Shown here one piece after another: positions 47,101 to 60,100 of a stretch of DNA of 64,000 nucleotides. Origin of the DNA: Cladocopium goreaui (Eukaryota > Sar > Dinophyceae > Suessiales > Symbiodiniaceae); contig CAMXCT020001100.1 in the NCBI GenBank assembly GCA_947184155.2, positions 1 to 64,000 of the forward strand, given 5' to 3'. Each line of letters starts with the position of its first letter. The stretch's first letter is position 1. Made by a program: the position numbers and the translations under genes. The notes under the pieces are model-generated. The model searched no databases. It was not told the DNA's origin and saw nothing but the letters and a program-made list of their open reading frames with translations.

Positions 47101-47334
47101 AAAAATACAGTAAGTGAATAAATAGATACACACACACATATATATATATTATAATATATCATATGGTCAACAACCACGGTCATGGTGGTAGCAGCTAGTA
47201 CCCATTTTTAGTGACGGCTCTCAGCTGCACAGGTGTATCCGGAGTACATCGTTTGGCACCCTGACATACAACGAATCACAAGTGCCAGCGGTCGACAAGA
47301 ATCCTGGGAGTCCTGGAACCCTGTGTTCCACTAG
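44194..47334 (+). CDS. Poly(ADP-ribose) polymerase catalytic domain, ten exons
   Basis: Predicted ADP-ribosyltransferase using NAD+. Exons: 44194-44331, 44555-44626, 44745-44838 (ESWLWHG, the triad His at 44804-44806), 45037-45100 (SSDFDIKRAGS), 45526-45566 (GTMFGRGLYFAE, the triad Tyr), 45973-46014 (CMKSDEYTVADE), 46218-46272 (GWYPLILCRVTCG), 46646-46696 (KGFHCVLGDREK), 46848-46907 (TYREYIVFDNDQ, with Glu at the triad position) and 47233-47334 (VYPEYIVWH, stop TAG). All joins keep phase. H-Y-E is complete, so the enzyme is probably active; the C-terminal EYIVFD...VYPEY resembles the tankyrase/PARP14-like signature more than PARP1. Five of nine introns begin with GC. N-terminal partner domains are not identified. 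Confidence 0.85.
44440..44500. repeat. (GA)n / CAGAGA microsatellite
   Basis: Simple repeat in the first PARP intron listed. A similar (GA)n lies at 49136-49165. Confidence 0.85.
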
Positions 47335-47779
47335 TCTCCGTCTGGAAATGGCTTCTCGAAATGGCCACTTCAATGGGAAAAATGAATGAACATATGATTG
47401 ACCGATTGACCATGCAAAATTTGGGGTACAGTACCCTATTTTCAGACAAACCCAATTGCTCTTGAGATTTGTTGGCTATGGTTGACCGCATCTAGTGTGA
47501 AAGTGCTGTACCTTCTCACAGTCGGGAACATTGTGGAGTTGCAAAGGCGATACTGCAATGATGCAATGCAGCATAAGGTAATCTTGAAGCATTCTCCATG
47601 TCAAGATTTTCGTTACGGGCGTGCTGATTGATATTCCCACGTCATCCTAAGCCCATCACGGGAGCCGGAACCACTTAGCTTTTGTTGGAAACTAGCTGTT
47701 GGGACATGTTCAGAATCAATTCTCGGAAATAGATTAAATATGTTAAAATGATATTTGATAGCGTAAATCTATATAGACA

Positions 47780-48114
47780 CAATCGATGTTGCTACAGCTC
47801 ATGTGCTTCAAAAAGATGCAGCAAAGAGACCAACTCTGCATGCTCCACGACACCTTGTAGCAGAGATCCCGGTAGCTGCGTGTTTATCCCAGGTATAGCA
47901 AATGAGCATCCAACATCCAATGTACATTCATCGTGCTGAGGACCGTTCACAGGGTCAGAACTTGCTGATGTCCTCAGTCGGCAGTTTGGACGAGAAGCCA
48001 GATCTATTCATAGCGACAAAATGCCACGAATACGATGGAGACATGAATGGATGTGACTGGAAGGATTTGTCACCCGAGATACCCAAGGCATTGAGCATGG
48101 TTGATGTTTTATGA
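47780..48114 (+). CDS. Two phase-0 exon candidates of an unidentified gene
   Basis: The block at about 47780-47891 (DVATAHVLQKDAAKRPTLHA, ending CAG|GTATAG) joins in phase to 47953-48114 (GQNLLMSSVGSLDEKPDLF, ending at TGA). Both have coding-like composition. The family is not recognised; it could be a separate 3' gene end. Confidence 0.35.
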
Positions 48115-49128
48115 TGTTTTTGGGTGTACTGAAATCGTCTCCCCGCAACCTTGACTGAGCAGCCACAGGAGCACCTTCATCTCCTCTTTGACGTGCACCA
48201 CTGCAGAGGATTACTGAAGGTGACTCTTTGCCTTTCTGGTTATATCAACATCCACTGCAGGTTCGCACCAAAAATCTCAGCACTTGAGGCATTGCAACAA
48301 CCTGGATCTCAGACAGAACAACAAGATATATTGTTGTTCAAGTATGGAAGGCCAACCAGCTTCAAATCGCTCGAATTTCTCCCATGGATCTCACGTGCGT
48401 TACCTGCATGTTCATTCCTGCGTTTATCTCCGGCAATTGCCGAGATCTTGCCAGTCTTTTTGGCCATGTCTGCCTGGTGAGGTTGTTACCATTTGATGGC
48501 CACGGGATCCACAAAGATGGAATCCGTCCTTTGATGTCCTTTGTCGAAAGCCGAAGTCTTTGAATCGCTCGGGACGAGTCCATGGAGCTGAGTTCCCAGG
48601 ATTGATAAACCCCTGGTTTATTCAGAGGAGGGTACCATTTTAGTAACAATAATATAGAATAATATATATATAGGTACACACACACATACATACATATATA
48701 TATATACACGTCATGTAAGTATATATCACTATTGTGGGGGTAATCTCCCAATCAACAGTCAAGTGTTCTTAATCCGGATTGACATTACAGAAGAGTTTCT
48801 GGTACGAATTTGGCATTCGCGGGCAAGCCGTACCAGCGCATATGCTGTGCCACCGTCACTGCCTCAGCTCCAGTTGTTTCATGGGTCCACCCAGTAGCCT
48901 TACCATGGGCAAAGTGCTGGGCAAAAAGTGCACTGACAGCTGCTCGAATTCGTTACTGGATGTTAGCAAAGAAGGATAGTATTCGATATCGCGGCTTGGT
49001 GCTGTCTACATAATTATATCATAAGAATGATGATACCAATACTTGTGAACAGCCCAGTCCTTAGTTGTGGCTCCCCTTGTTTGGGCTAGCAGCTCGCTCG
49101 GCCTTAGCCTTAGCTGAACCTTCGGGAT

Positions 49129-49167
<39 letters not shown>

Positions 49168-50672
49168 CTAGTGATCAATCAGAAATCATGTTATTAAATA
49201 TAGTGCCAATATGTGCCAATAATGACAACCAACGTGATAATAAAATCAAAAATGATTCATCAGAAGAATAACCCACGGCTTTCAATGGATTTTGCTTCGC
49301 GCCACGCAGGCACAACTAAATTTGATGCTCGAGGCTAGGGAGGCCACCGAGCCATGGCTTTTGCAAGTCGTCGAGGGTATACACCTATGGAATTAGGTCA
49401 ATTAGGGTCAATTCAATTGTACCTACTTAAATCTACTTAAGGGAAATCTACTTAAAACTTGCACCAGACACACACACACTGTGCCTTGAGTCTTGAATCC
49501 TAATATTTGCATTCATTGGCAAACGTTTGCCAACGCTAATTCAGCAGAAATCCCTTAAGTAGGTATGATTGATTTCACTCCCATGGAAAAAAGTCTCCAT
49601 GTTCGGTTTTTCCACGGGCCTGGAAAACGCCATGCATATTTCTCTTGAAGAAGTGGTTTTAATCGGCAAGAGCAGGCTTTGCAAGCAGACACTTTCAGTC
49701 AAAGGGTGCAGCATTCCTTTAACAAAAGTGAATTTCTTTTCAATAGGTAACATTCCTTTGAAGAAACTCACTTCTCTCCAAATAGCACTATTTATATCTA
49801 TTTATTTCAGTGAGGTAGTACCTGTTGGTTGTTTTACTTGTACATATGTAGTAAATTCAAGAAATTAGCACATACCCATTTGATAAAGTACAATATGTGG
49901 CGAGATTTTCTCAAAGAAAAGTCCAGGCCATTATTCAGACAGATACAATGTTGCTTCGAATGAAGTCATATACCCTGGAAAGCAACATTGTTTTGATCCT
50001 GATTGACAAGAGCACTCGTTTTTGATTTTAAGGATGAAGGATCCCGTAGAAAAAAAATGTGTTCCTTTTCAAAAGGTAGCATTCATTTAAAGAAAGTCAC
50101 ACTTTTTTAAAGCGGCACTGTTCATCTCAAAGAGGTAGCATTTTGTCGGAAACGTTTGTTGTTTAAACCATCATTGTTCATATTAAGTTTGTATGCACTA
50201 TTGCTTGACAAGAAAAAGAGAGTGCGTATATACTTTACCAAGCACAATGCAGCACTACCTGCACCAAATGTGCAAAAAACACACAAGAAATGGATTATGA
50301 AGAGATGGTGGTATTGATCGTCCACCTCCCATGGTTACCCCTTCTGGCTTTGTCTCTCATTTGTGAAACAAAAAGCGAGTATAATATAGATAGATAATGA
50401 TCGATATATAATGGTGTATATATATAGTTATATATACATATGTGCATATACACATGCATGTCGTACAGTTGTATATGCATGGAACATGTGCTGAACATAT
50501 TGTCCAAACATGTTGCCTTTGCATGCTTTTGATGCTAATGGCTACAAACCCATCTGAACACCCATCTTGGGGGTAGCATAGAGATGTGAACATATTATAC
50601 ATATATACATATATATATATATACACAAGATGTATTGACACAGTAGATACATGTAAATGAATGTGTCAATGG

Positions 50673-50704
<32 letters not shown>

Positions 50705-51850
50705 TACATTGATAAATAGATACACCGATAGATAAACAATAGATATATAATTATCACATTTCCATTCCCCAACACTTCTAGGACCTAGGATAAAGATCCT
50801 CGGGCTACCAACTTGTGAGGGTTATGCTCGACGTCGGCACTTCCCACCAGATTTGATATAATACCATCATTCACCACGGACTCGGACGGTGAGAATGCCA
50901 GTTAGAATACATCGCCAGATTGGAGATGAGATCTGCGTCCAAATGTGGGTTTGGCTCCAGGCAACCACTGAGAAGGATGAAGCCAGTGCCTCAGGCAGTC
51001 CAAGAAAATGACCCCTCTGGTAAGTTAACAGTTCGCCAGGGAAAGTGATCATGGCAGTAGGTGATTTGCCTATTAAACATGGATAAAACATGGATACTTT
51101 CTCAATTCTCCATGGCAACTCTGCTCGGGGTTGATTTTCTGAACTCTGTCGGCTCATGGCGCAGGATGATGGGATTGATGGGACACGGAAACCATTTGGG
51201 ATATGGTTCAGGCGTGGGGATGTGAGCATCACATGTGGATGTGGGCGCCCTGCCATCTGCAGCACAAGCTTTGGCCAAAACGAATGAATGACGGCGATGG
51301 AAAACATCCTATAAGCAGCAAACAGACACCCCCAAAAGAAAACTGTGTTTGGCCCAGGACAGCTGGAAGTTCATAAATTCATAATGTGAACTTTGAACTT
51401 CTCAATACATCTCAATACAATCGTAAATATCCTGCAAGACTGGGGTATAAGAAAGGGAAATTGATTTAACACCTTTTGGAAACCCTTTGCAGTCAACAAC
51501 ATGGCCCGGATAGCACAACCCTTGCAAATTCTGACACAAAACAGCTCATACTCCATTGCATTTTTTAAAATTTGAGCACAAGTTTGCATATTTGAGCTGA
51601 AGTCCACCAGACGTGCACCACAGGTTTCAGCTCACACATTTTGGCACACTCATCATAAAGGCTGGGCTTTAATTCAAAGCACACCAACGCCCTTGATGGC
51701 CAACACGTGAGCGAAGAACGCTGCGTTGCTATGGATGCTTGGCCTTTACAACAACCCGTGGGTTGTGGCAGTTTGACGTCTGTCTTTTGCTTACAACTCG
51801 CCCAAGATACACCAAGCCATCAAGCACATAAAGTAGTAATGAAGATTCAA
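48115..51850. other. No confident gene; microsatellites and decayed repeats
   Basis: It contains (TA)n and (CA)n tracts at about 48660-48710 and 50580-50705 and a (GA)n at 49136. A segment at 49690-50150 has a loosely repeated CATTC.TTTAAAGAAA-like motif. A coding-like block at 48788-48980 has three competing frames and is not called. Confidence 0.4.
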
Positions 51851-51851
51851 C

Positions 51852-52112
51852 TTGACACAATGGTCAATGATTGCCACAAGTTGTAGCATGCTTGACTCAA
51901 TGGCTATGGGAACCACCTTGCCCCTTTTGCTAGCATATCCTGCGCCGGCGCAATCTGGCGCAGAGGTTTGGGGCATTTCTCTCGGCTTGCTGTTGGGAGG
52001 ATTTTTGTGTGGCTACCTCTTTGGTCGCAGACGGAGCAAAGATGGCTGCAATGACAAGGTTTCGGGGTCAGCCTTGGGGCAGAGGGGACTTGTAGGCCTT
52101 AAAGGACTCTGA
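51852..52112 (+). CDS. Small single-pass membrane protein ORF, uncertain
   Basis: An 86-codon ORF with a hydrophobic segment (VWGISLGLLLGGFLCGYLF) followed by RRRSKDG, fitting a type I/III single-pass anchor with a positive inside flank. No homologue is recognised. Its TM-then-basic layout recalls ORF1 of the retrotransposon, so it may be an element remnant. A further short ORF follows at 52255-52443 (MAVATCTALHQEKPKRRSD). Confidence 0.3.
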   Translation: MTQWSMIATSCSMLDSMAMGTTLPLLLAYPAPAQSGAEVWGISLGLLLGGFLCGYLFGRRRSKDGCNDKVSGSALGQRGLVGLKGL

Positions 52113-52750
52113 AGACTTTGGAGCCTTGATCTTCTCAGATATCCTAAATATGTTATGGATTTTCTTGGCGTGCATTTAGATCATCTGCCTACAAAGCGGT
52201 GATCTCACGAACAGCTGGCACAAAGCACCATTCCCGGAGACCGGACTTCTCATCATGGCTGTGGCCACATGCACTGCCTTGCACCAGGAGAAGCCCAAGC
52301 GACGCAGTGACTCAAACTTTACCGATCGTGACGCAATTCTCGAGTTGGCCGCTTGGTTGAATCAAAAGGCCCCTGTGATGACACTGAGACCTAGCAATCG
52401 CACAATCACCAGGGCACAGTGTTTTTTCAAAGCTGAAACATAACATACATAACGGCAAGCCCCGAGTGCAAAGAAATGCGCCCCGGCCACAGGGTCGCCT
52501 CAAAGTTTCTTGTTTCCAGCTCCAAAGCCTTTTGAAACCATGAGCCCCTGGAGTCGTCCCAATGAGCTGTGACGTCACTGGAATGATGGTGCAGATTAGG
52601 GTAACTATGCATATATATATATGGTGGCCCCCCCATACCTATCCTTTTTGTACCTTTACCGGTATTTACGGTGTTTTTTGCATATTTTGGGGTATATATT
52701 TGTTTAACGTATTCAAATAAATTTGGACATAGTTTCGAGGGGGCGTACCA

Positions 52751-54554
52751 TATATATATAACCGTGGATGTAGACAAACTTGTGAGACATGATGGTTCTG
52801 GCATCAAGAGGTCTTAGGAGGTCCTAGGACCTCACTGGAACCAAGAACCAAGAACCAAGATTGCACAGAAAGTTTTGGGGGAATCTTGGTTCTTGGTTCT
52901 TGGTTCCAAGGAGGTCCTAGGACCTCTTAGTTCTTCTTCCTTTCAGACTATGTCTTAAGTATAATTCATACTAATGTTGAGCTAGTATTTTTCAGATAAC
53001 TTGTTATACTATATATATATAACCGTGGATGTAGACAAACTTGTGAGACATGATGGTTCTGGCATCAAGAGGTCTTAGGAGGTCCTAGGACCTCACTGGA
53101 ACCAAGAACCAAGAACCAAGATTGCACAGAAAGTTTTGGGGGAATCTTGGTTCTTGGTTCGTGGTTCCAAGGAGGTCCTAGGACCTCTTAGTTTTTCTTC
53201 CTTTCAGACTATGTCTTAAGTATAATTCATACTAATGTTGAGCTAGTATGTTTCAGATAACTTGCTATACTATATATATATATAACCGTGGATGTAGACA
53301 AACTTGTGAGACATGATGGTTCTGGCATCAAGAGGTCTTAGGAGGTCCTAGGACCTCACTGGAACCAAGAACCAAGAACCAAGATTGCACAGAAAGTTTT
53401 GGGGGAATCTTGGTTCTTGGTTCTTGGTTCCAAGGAGGTCCTAGGACCTCTTAGTTCTTCTTCCTTTCAGACTATGTCTTAAGTATAATTCATACTAATG
53501 TTGAGCTAGCAGATTTTTCATATATATATATATAACCGTGGATGTAGACAAACTTGTGAGACATGATGGTTCTGGCATCAAGAGGTCTTAGGAGGTCCTA
53601 GGACCTCACTGGAACCAAGAACCAAGAACCAAGATTGCACAGAAAGTTTTGGGGGAATCTTGGTTCTTGGTTCTTGGTTCCAAGGAGGTCCTAGGACCTC
53701 TTAGTTCTTCTTCCTTTCAGACTATGTCTTAAGTATAATTCATACTAATGTTGAGCTAGTATTTTTCAGATAACTTGTTATATATATATATATCCGTGGA
53801 TGTAGACAAACTTGTGAGACATGATGGTTCTGGCATCAAGAGGTCTTAGGAGGTCCTAGGACCTCACTGGAACCAAGAACCAAGAACCAAGATTGCACAG
53901 AAAGTTTTGGAGGAATCTTGGTTCTTGGTTCTTGGTTCCAAGGAGGCCTAGGACCTCTTAGTTCTTCTTCCTTTCAGACTATGTCTTAAGTATAATTCAT
54001 ACTAATGTTGAACTAGCATTTTTCAGATATATATATATATATATCCGTGGATGTAGACAAACTTGTGAGACATGATGGTTCTGGCATCAAGAGGTCTTAG
54101 GAGGTCCTAGGACCTCACTGGAACCAAGAACCAAGAACCAAGATTGCACAGAAAGTTTTGGGGGAATCTTGGTTCGTGGTTCTTGGTTCCAAGGAGGTCC
54201 TAGGACCTCTTAGTTCTTCTTCCTTTCAGACTATGTCTTAAGTATAATTCATACTAATGTTGAGCTAGTATTTTTCAGATAACTTGTTATATATATATAA
54301 CCGTGGATGTAGACAAACTTGTGAGACATGATGGTTCTGGCATCAAGAGGTCTTAGGAGGTCCTAGGACCTCACTGGAACCAAGAACCAAGAACCAAGAT
54401 TGCACAGAAAGTTTTTGGGGAATCTTGGTTCTTGGTTCTTGGTTCCAAGGAGGCCCTAGGACCTCTTAGTTCTTCTTCCTTTGAGACTATGTCTTAAGTA
54501 TAATTCATACTAATGTTGAGCTAGTGTTTTTCAGATAACTTGTTATCTGAAAAA
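52751..54554. repeat. Seven tandem copies of a ~256-bp long-hairpin unit
   Basis: CCGTGGATGTAGACAAACTT begins each unit at 52762, 53023, 53286, 53536, 53794, 54045 and 54301 (spacing 250-263). Each unit is separated by (TA)n. In copy 1 a 26-bp arm (52836-52861) is perfectly complementary to 52882-52907 around a 20-base loop, and both arms are flanked by the palindrome GAGGTCCTAGGACCTC (52817-52832). Copies differ at only a few positions. No coding content. Confidence 0.95.
54527..54554. repeat. Perfect terminal palindrome
   Basis: TTTTTCAGATAA is followed by CTTG and then its exact complement TTATCTGAAAAA. It closes the last tandem unit and marks the border with the AT-rich helicase island. 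Earlier units contain only the left half (TTTTTCAGATAACTTGTTATA). Confidence 0.85.
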
Positions 54555-54674
54555 TTGCTCCCCTCCAGACATAAATCAACAAAAACCACTACATAAACAT
54601 CATCAACCAATAACCCATAGAATCACAACAACACTCAACCACAGAACCCTCAACCCTCAAAAATTCTAACAGCA

Positions 54675-54738
54675 TAACCTTGCCCAACTATCATCCAAAA
54701 AAATTATAATTTATGTGGTATTTTCTCGGGCAAGGTTA
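54675..54738. repeat. 11-bp inverted repeat with 42-base loop
   Basis: TAACCTTGCCC (54675-54685) pairs perfectly with GGGCAAGGTTA (54728-54738). It lies just beyond the 3' end of the minus-strand helicase relic and could be a transcript terminator or part of an element end. Confidence 0.5.
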
Positions 54739-54830
54739 GGTTGATAGAAAAACTACATTATAAGAACATGTTTGTTGAAAATTATTGTATTAAAGTGTTA
54801 GGGTATTTATTTTACATAATGTTTATTTAA

Positions 54831-56205
54831 CTAATATTTTCCACAACTTCTATTACATCTATCACAGTATGGCATTATATTGTCTAATGTATGGGTATAT
54901 TCATTATTCACCCTTTGCCAGTTAAATTTGTTGTTATATTTCCACCATTAATAATTGTATGAAACCCACATCCACAGTAATTGCATTGGTTAGTTATATT
55001 ATCAAAATCACTTAACATTCAAATAACCTTCTTTTGGTATTGTTCTTTTTGCTTTCCTGTCCTGTTGCTTGTAATTCTCATTTTTTCTTTCATATTTACT
55101 TTTCATACATTTATAATTGAATTCATCATTTACATCATCACCATATTTATAAAACTTTACTTTGCTTAAATCTCTTGCTCTTGTAATTGCTGTCCATAAC
55201 AACTCCCTATAATTTCTAATGTCAAAATGGTTATAATCAAATATTGTTATATCTCCATCTATACTACTACCTTGGGCAGAATGGCAGGTGGTGCAATGAG
55301 CAAATATAAAATTATCTCTTACCTTCTTAATTTGAATGGATTGCGGTATATTAGTTTTAGTATTTTTCAATGTCATTACCCCATCCTTTCCAATATGGAC
55401 AATTCCATATTTACAATTCACGTTAGGTACTTATGTAGGTGTTTTAGTGTATTCTCTACATATCAAAAATTATCACACTTCATATTCATCTTTTCTATTT
55501 TCTAGTTTCCTAATTTCACTTGCTACATTCTTACAGGTATCATTTAAGTAGGCAATGTTATGCTTTGAACCACTTATACTAGTAGTATATCTGAAATATT
55601 GTTCAATTACTTTCTTCTTGAAAGGTAGTTTATTTACAAGAATATCAGTTTTCACATTGCTTATGTTTTTCTTTATCCTCTTTTGTTTTCAGTCGTTTAC
55701 ATTCTTTTAATAATATACTATTTGTGAAAATTTTATTTATGATATAGTCAGCATATACTTCATACTCTTGAATGTTAGTTAGTGGTTGAATAGGTTTTAG
55801 TTGCTTTGTGTCTCCTGTTTCTACTATTATGTTGTTGCTTTTATTCTCTTCTACACATTGTTTTATTCTCCAGTAGGTGCTTAAACTACTGAAGTAAATT
55901 TCATGAAAAATTATTACATCATACCCTGAATAATCAAATGGTTCTAACATTACATCACCAAAACTTCTACCAAAAAACTTATTTAATGTTAGTGCGTCTC
56001 CTTCAAAATCTTGAAGCAATCTATTAGTAGGACATACAAACATTACCTTATACCCTTTACCTACCATTTTCTGACATATATAACTGTTGCCAGTTCCAGC
56101 ATAAACCCCCCTTATCATAATTGGGTTATTTTCCTTGTTAACTTCTATGATATCATCAGTGGATATCAGTGGCATATTCATTTTCAATATCAATTACCAA
56201 AACAA
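54831..56205 (-). pseudogene. Broken SF1 (Pif1/RecD-like) helicase with C-terminal HNH-like zinc domain
   Basis: Reading the minus strand from about 56205: an N-terminal ATPase part (55645-56193) with a Walker-A-like GVYAGTGNS (Lys replaced by Asn), Walker-B-like FHEIYF (Asp replaced by His) and GDTKQL. A middle part follows (55473-55655), then a C-terminal helicase part (55008-55421) with CHSAQGSS and WTAITRARDL. In shifted frames after that come CNYCGCGF (about 54970) and, in another frame, HTLDN..PYCDRCN (about 54855), a treble-clef/HNH arrangement. At least four frame breaks and two lost catalytic residues show it is dead. It is much more AT-rich than the host genes. Similar helicases occur in large DNA viruses and some mobile replicons; exact origin unknown. 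Confidence 0.75.
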
Positions 56206-56599
56206 TGCACTCATCTGGTGGAATCCACATTGTCAACAATGGCTAAAGGTAGGTACAGGAGGGGGGTAGCATATATATATACATTTATTTATTTATTTAT
56301 GCATATATCCTAAGATGGGGTTGATGCAGATAGGTGAATTTGTCTTATTGATACAAATCAATGTTCACTATTCGCATCCCCAACCTTGGATGGGTGGTTT
56401 AATCCTTTACTTTTTTTGCGATGAATGGAAAATTACCATAACCAGCCAAAGTTGTTTCCCGAATGCGTAGCGAAGGGTTCTCGTTTTACTTTGGGGGTCT
56501 GGTGTGGAGACGTGCTCGCTCGACGCCGCTTCTGCGACCGCAACCGTCTGCAACCGTCGGCAATCGTCGGCAACCATTGACAATGAGGTCGCTATGGCT

Positions 56600-57195
56600 G
56601 TGCCTATGGCGAGTTCTGCAAAAGTGGTCACTTTTGGAGGTTTCAAACATCGCGTAGCCTCGTTTCACGTGGCAGGCGTGGTACTTTGACATTCCAACAG
56701 GTTTCATAACGTGTCGAAATTCGTTTTTTTTGTGTGGCAGGTGCAATATTTTTGCATCGTTTTCAGAAGATGCATTTTTCGTGGCAGGGGCAGCACTTCT
56801 GACATGTCGTGTTGCGTGTTTTTTGCGAATCGCGGCGTGGTGTTTTAAGACACATGATGAAAATTGATGGAAGCCTCACACGAAACATTGATTTTGAGGT
56901 AGCAAATTTCGAGGTTCATGAGAAAACTCGTAGAAAAACGCTGATTTTGAAGCTACAAAGTGCGAAAAATTGAGACAGTCTCGCACGAACTGCTCGAGGC
57001 TCCAACATGTCTCGTCTTGATGCTCTGGTTTTCTTCTGCCGTCGCCGTGTCTATGGGGGAATCTGCACAAGCTTTCCTTTTCGAAGGCGTCAAAGCAGGT
57101 TGTGATGTAATTTTGCGTGGCAGGCGTGGCACTTGGTGACATTCTTACGTGTCTGCAAAAGTGTCGAAAATCGTTTTGTGTGACAGGCGCAATAC
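56600..57195. repeat. CCTGCCACG-family repeat, inverted relative to the 18-kb copy
   Basis: CGTGGCAGGCGTGG, GTGTGGCAGGTGCAATA, CGTGGCAGGGGCAGCA and GTGTGACAGGCGCAATA recur at about 56665, 56733, 56780, 57115 and 57178. The reverse complement matches the AAAGTATTGCGCCTGCCACG series near 18.1 kb. No gene is called. Confidence 0.65.
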
Positions 57196-60100
57196 TTTTG
57201 CACTCTACACTTGACACTTTACACTTTAAACTTTACACTCCACACTCTACACTCCACACTTTACACTTTACACTTTACACTCCACACTCAACACTATACA
57301 CTTTACACTTGACACTCCACACTTTACACTTTACACTCCAAACTCCACACTCTACACATTGCACCTTACACTTTACACTCCACACTCTACACTCCTACAC
57401 TTTACACTCCACACTTGACACTCCGCACTCTAGACTTTACACTCCACACTCCACATTTTACACTTTACACTCCACACTATACATGTTACACTCCAAACTT
57501 GACACTGTACATTTTACACTTTACACTCTACACTTTACACTCCACACTTTACATTCTACAATTCACACTTTACACTTTACACTCCACACTCCGCACTTTA
57601 CACTTTACACTCCACACTTCACACTCTACACTTTACCATTTACACTCTGCACTCCACACTCTACACTTTACACTACACTTTACACTCTACACTTTACACT
57701 ATACACTCCACACTCTGAACTCCACACTTTTCACTTTACACTCCTCTCTCCACACTGATTTTATTCAGTTCACATTTTACACTTACACTTTACACTCTAC
57801 ACTTAACACTCCACGCTCCACACTCTGCACTTTACACTTAGAACTCCACACTTTACACTCCACACTTAACACGTAACACTTTAAAGTCCAGAATCTGCGC
57901 TTTACACTTTACACTGTACACTTCACAGCCTCCACTGGACACTTCACACTTTGCACTTTATACTCCACACTTTACATTCCACAATTTACACTCCACTCTC
58001 CACACTTTACACTCCACACTCCACACTGTACACTCCACACTTTGCACTTTACACTCAACAAATTGCACACCACACTCTACACTTTACACTCTGCACTTTA
58101 CACTTCATACTTTACACTTTACACTCTACACTTTGCACTTCACACTTCACACTCCACACTCTGCACTTAACCCTCCACACTCCACACTTTACACTCCACA
58201 CTTTACACTCTACACTTTACACTCCACACTTTACACTCTACACTTGGCACTTCACACTGTACACTCGACACTTGACACTCTACACTTTACACTTTACCCT
58301 CCTGCACTTTACACTTTACACTCCACACTTTGCACTTTACACTTCACACTCTACACTTTACAGTCCACACTCCACACTTTACACTCTACACTTTACACTC
58401 CACACTCCACACCTTACACTCCACACTCTACACTCCACACTTTTCACTTTACACTCCTCTTTCCACGCACTACATTTTTTCACTCCACACTCCGCGCTCC
58501 ACACTTCACACTGCAGGCTCCACACTTCACACTTTACACTTTATACTTTTTACTCTACACTCCACAATTTACACTCCGCACTCTACACTTTCCACTTTAC
58601 ACGTTGCACTCCACACTTTACACTTTACACTCCACACTCCACACTTTACACTGCATTTTACACTCCACGTTTTACACTCTACACTTTACACTTTACACTC
58701 CGCACTCCACACTCTACACTCCACACTTTACACTCCACACTCCACACTTTGCACTCTACACTTTACCCTTTATACTTTACTCTCCACACTTTACACCCCA
58801 CACTCCACACTTTACACACCGCACTCTAGACTTTACACTTCGCACTCTACACTTTACACTCCACACTTTACATTTACACTTCACACTCCACAGTCCACAC
58901 TTTACACTGCACACTGCACACTTTACACTTGACACTTTTTACTGGACACTCCACAATTTACACTCCACACTCCACACTTTACACTCCACATTTCCTGCAC
59001 TTTTCACAACACACTCTAGACTTTACACTCCACACTCCACACTCTACACTCAACACTTTTCCTCTACGCTTTACACTCTACACTCACTTGACACTTTACA
59101 CTTTACACTTTAAACTTTACACTCTCCACACTTTACACTTTACACTTTACACTTTACACTCCACACTCAACACTATACACTTTACACTTGACACTCCACA
59201 CTTTAAACTTTACACTCCACACTCCACACTCTACACATTGCACCTTACACTTTACACTCCACACTCCACACCCTACACTCCTACACTTTACACTTTACAC
59301 TCCACACTCTGCAATCCACACTTTTCACTTTGCACTCCTCTATCCACACACTACATTTTTGACTCCACACTCCACACTTTACGCTCCACACTCTGCACTG
59401 TACACTCCACACTCTACACTGTACACTCCACACTTTACACTCCACACTTTACATTCTACAATTCAGACTTCACACTTTACACTCCACACTCCGCACTTTA
59501 CACTTTCAACTCCACACTTCACACTCTACACTTTACACTCTGCTTCCACACTCTACACTTTACACTTTACACTCTACACTTTACACTCTACACTCTACAC
59601 TTTACACTACACACTCCACACTCTGAACTCCACACTTTTCACTTTACACTCCTCTCTCCACATTGATTTTATTCACTCCACATTTTAGACTTTACACTTT
59701 CCACTCTACACTTAACACTCCACGCTCCACACTCTGCACTTTACACTTAGCACTCCACACTTTACACTCCACACTTTACACTTTGCACTCCACACTTTAC
59801 ACTTCACACTCCACACTCCACACCTTACACTTTAAGCTTCACACTCCACACTCCACACTTTACACTGCACACTCCACACTTCACACTTTACTTTTTATAC
59901 TTTTTACTTTACACTCCACAATTTACACTCCACACTCCATACTTTACACTCCACACTCCACACTTTTCACTTCACACTTTACACTCTACACTTTACACTC
60001 CACACTTTACACTCTACACTCCACACTCCACACTCTACACTCCACACTCTACACTTTACATTCCACACTCCACACTTTACACACCACCCTTTACACTTTA

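Noticed and set aside
48779..49013. Coding exon after CATTACAG
   Set aside because: Three frames are open with similar plausibility and no neighbouring exon fixes the phase.
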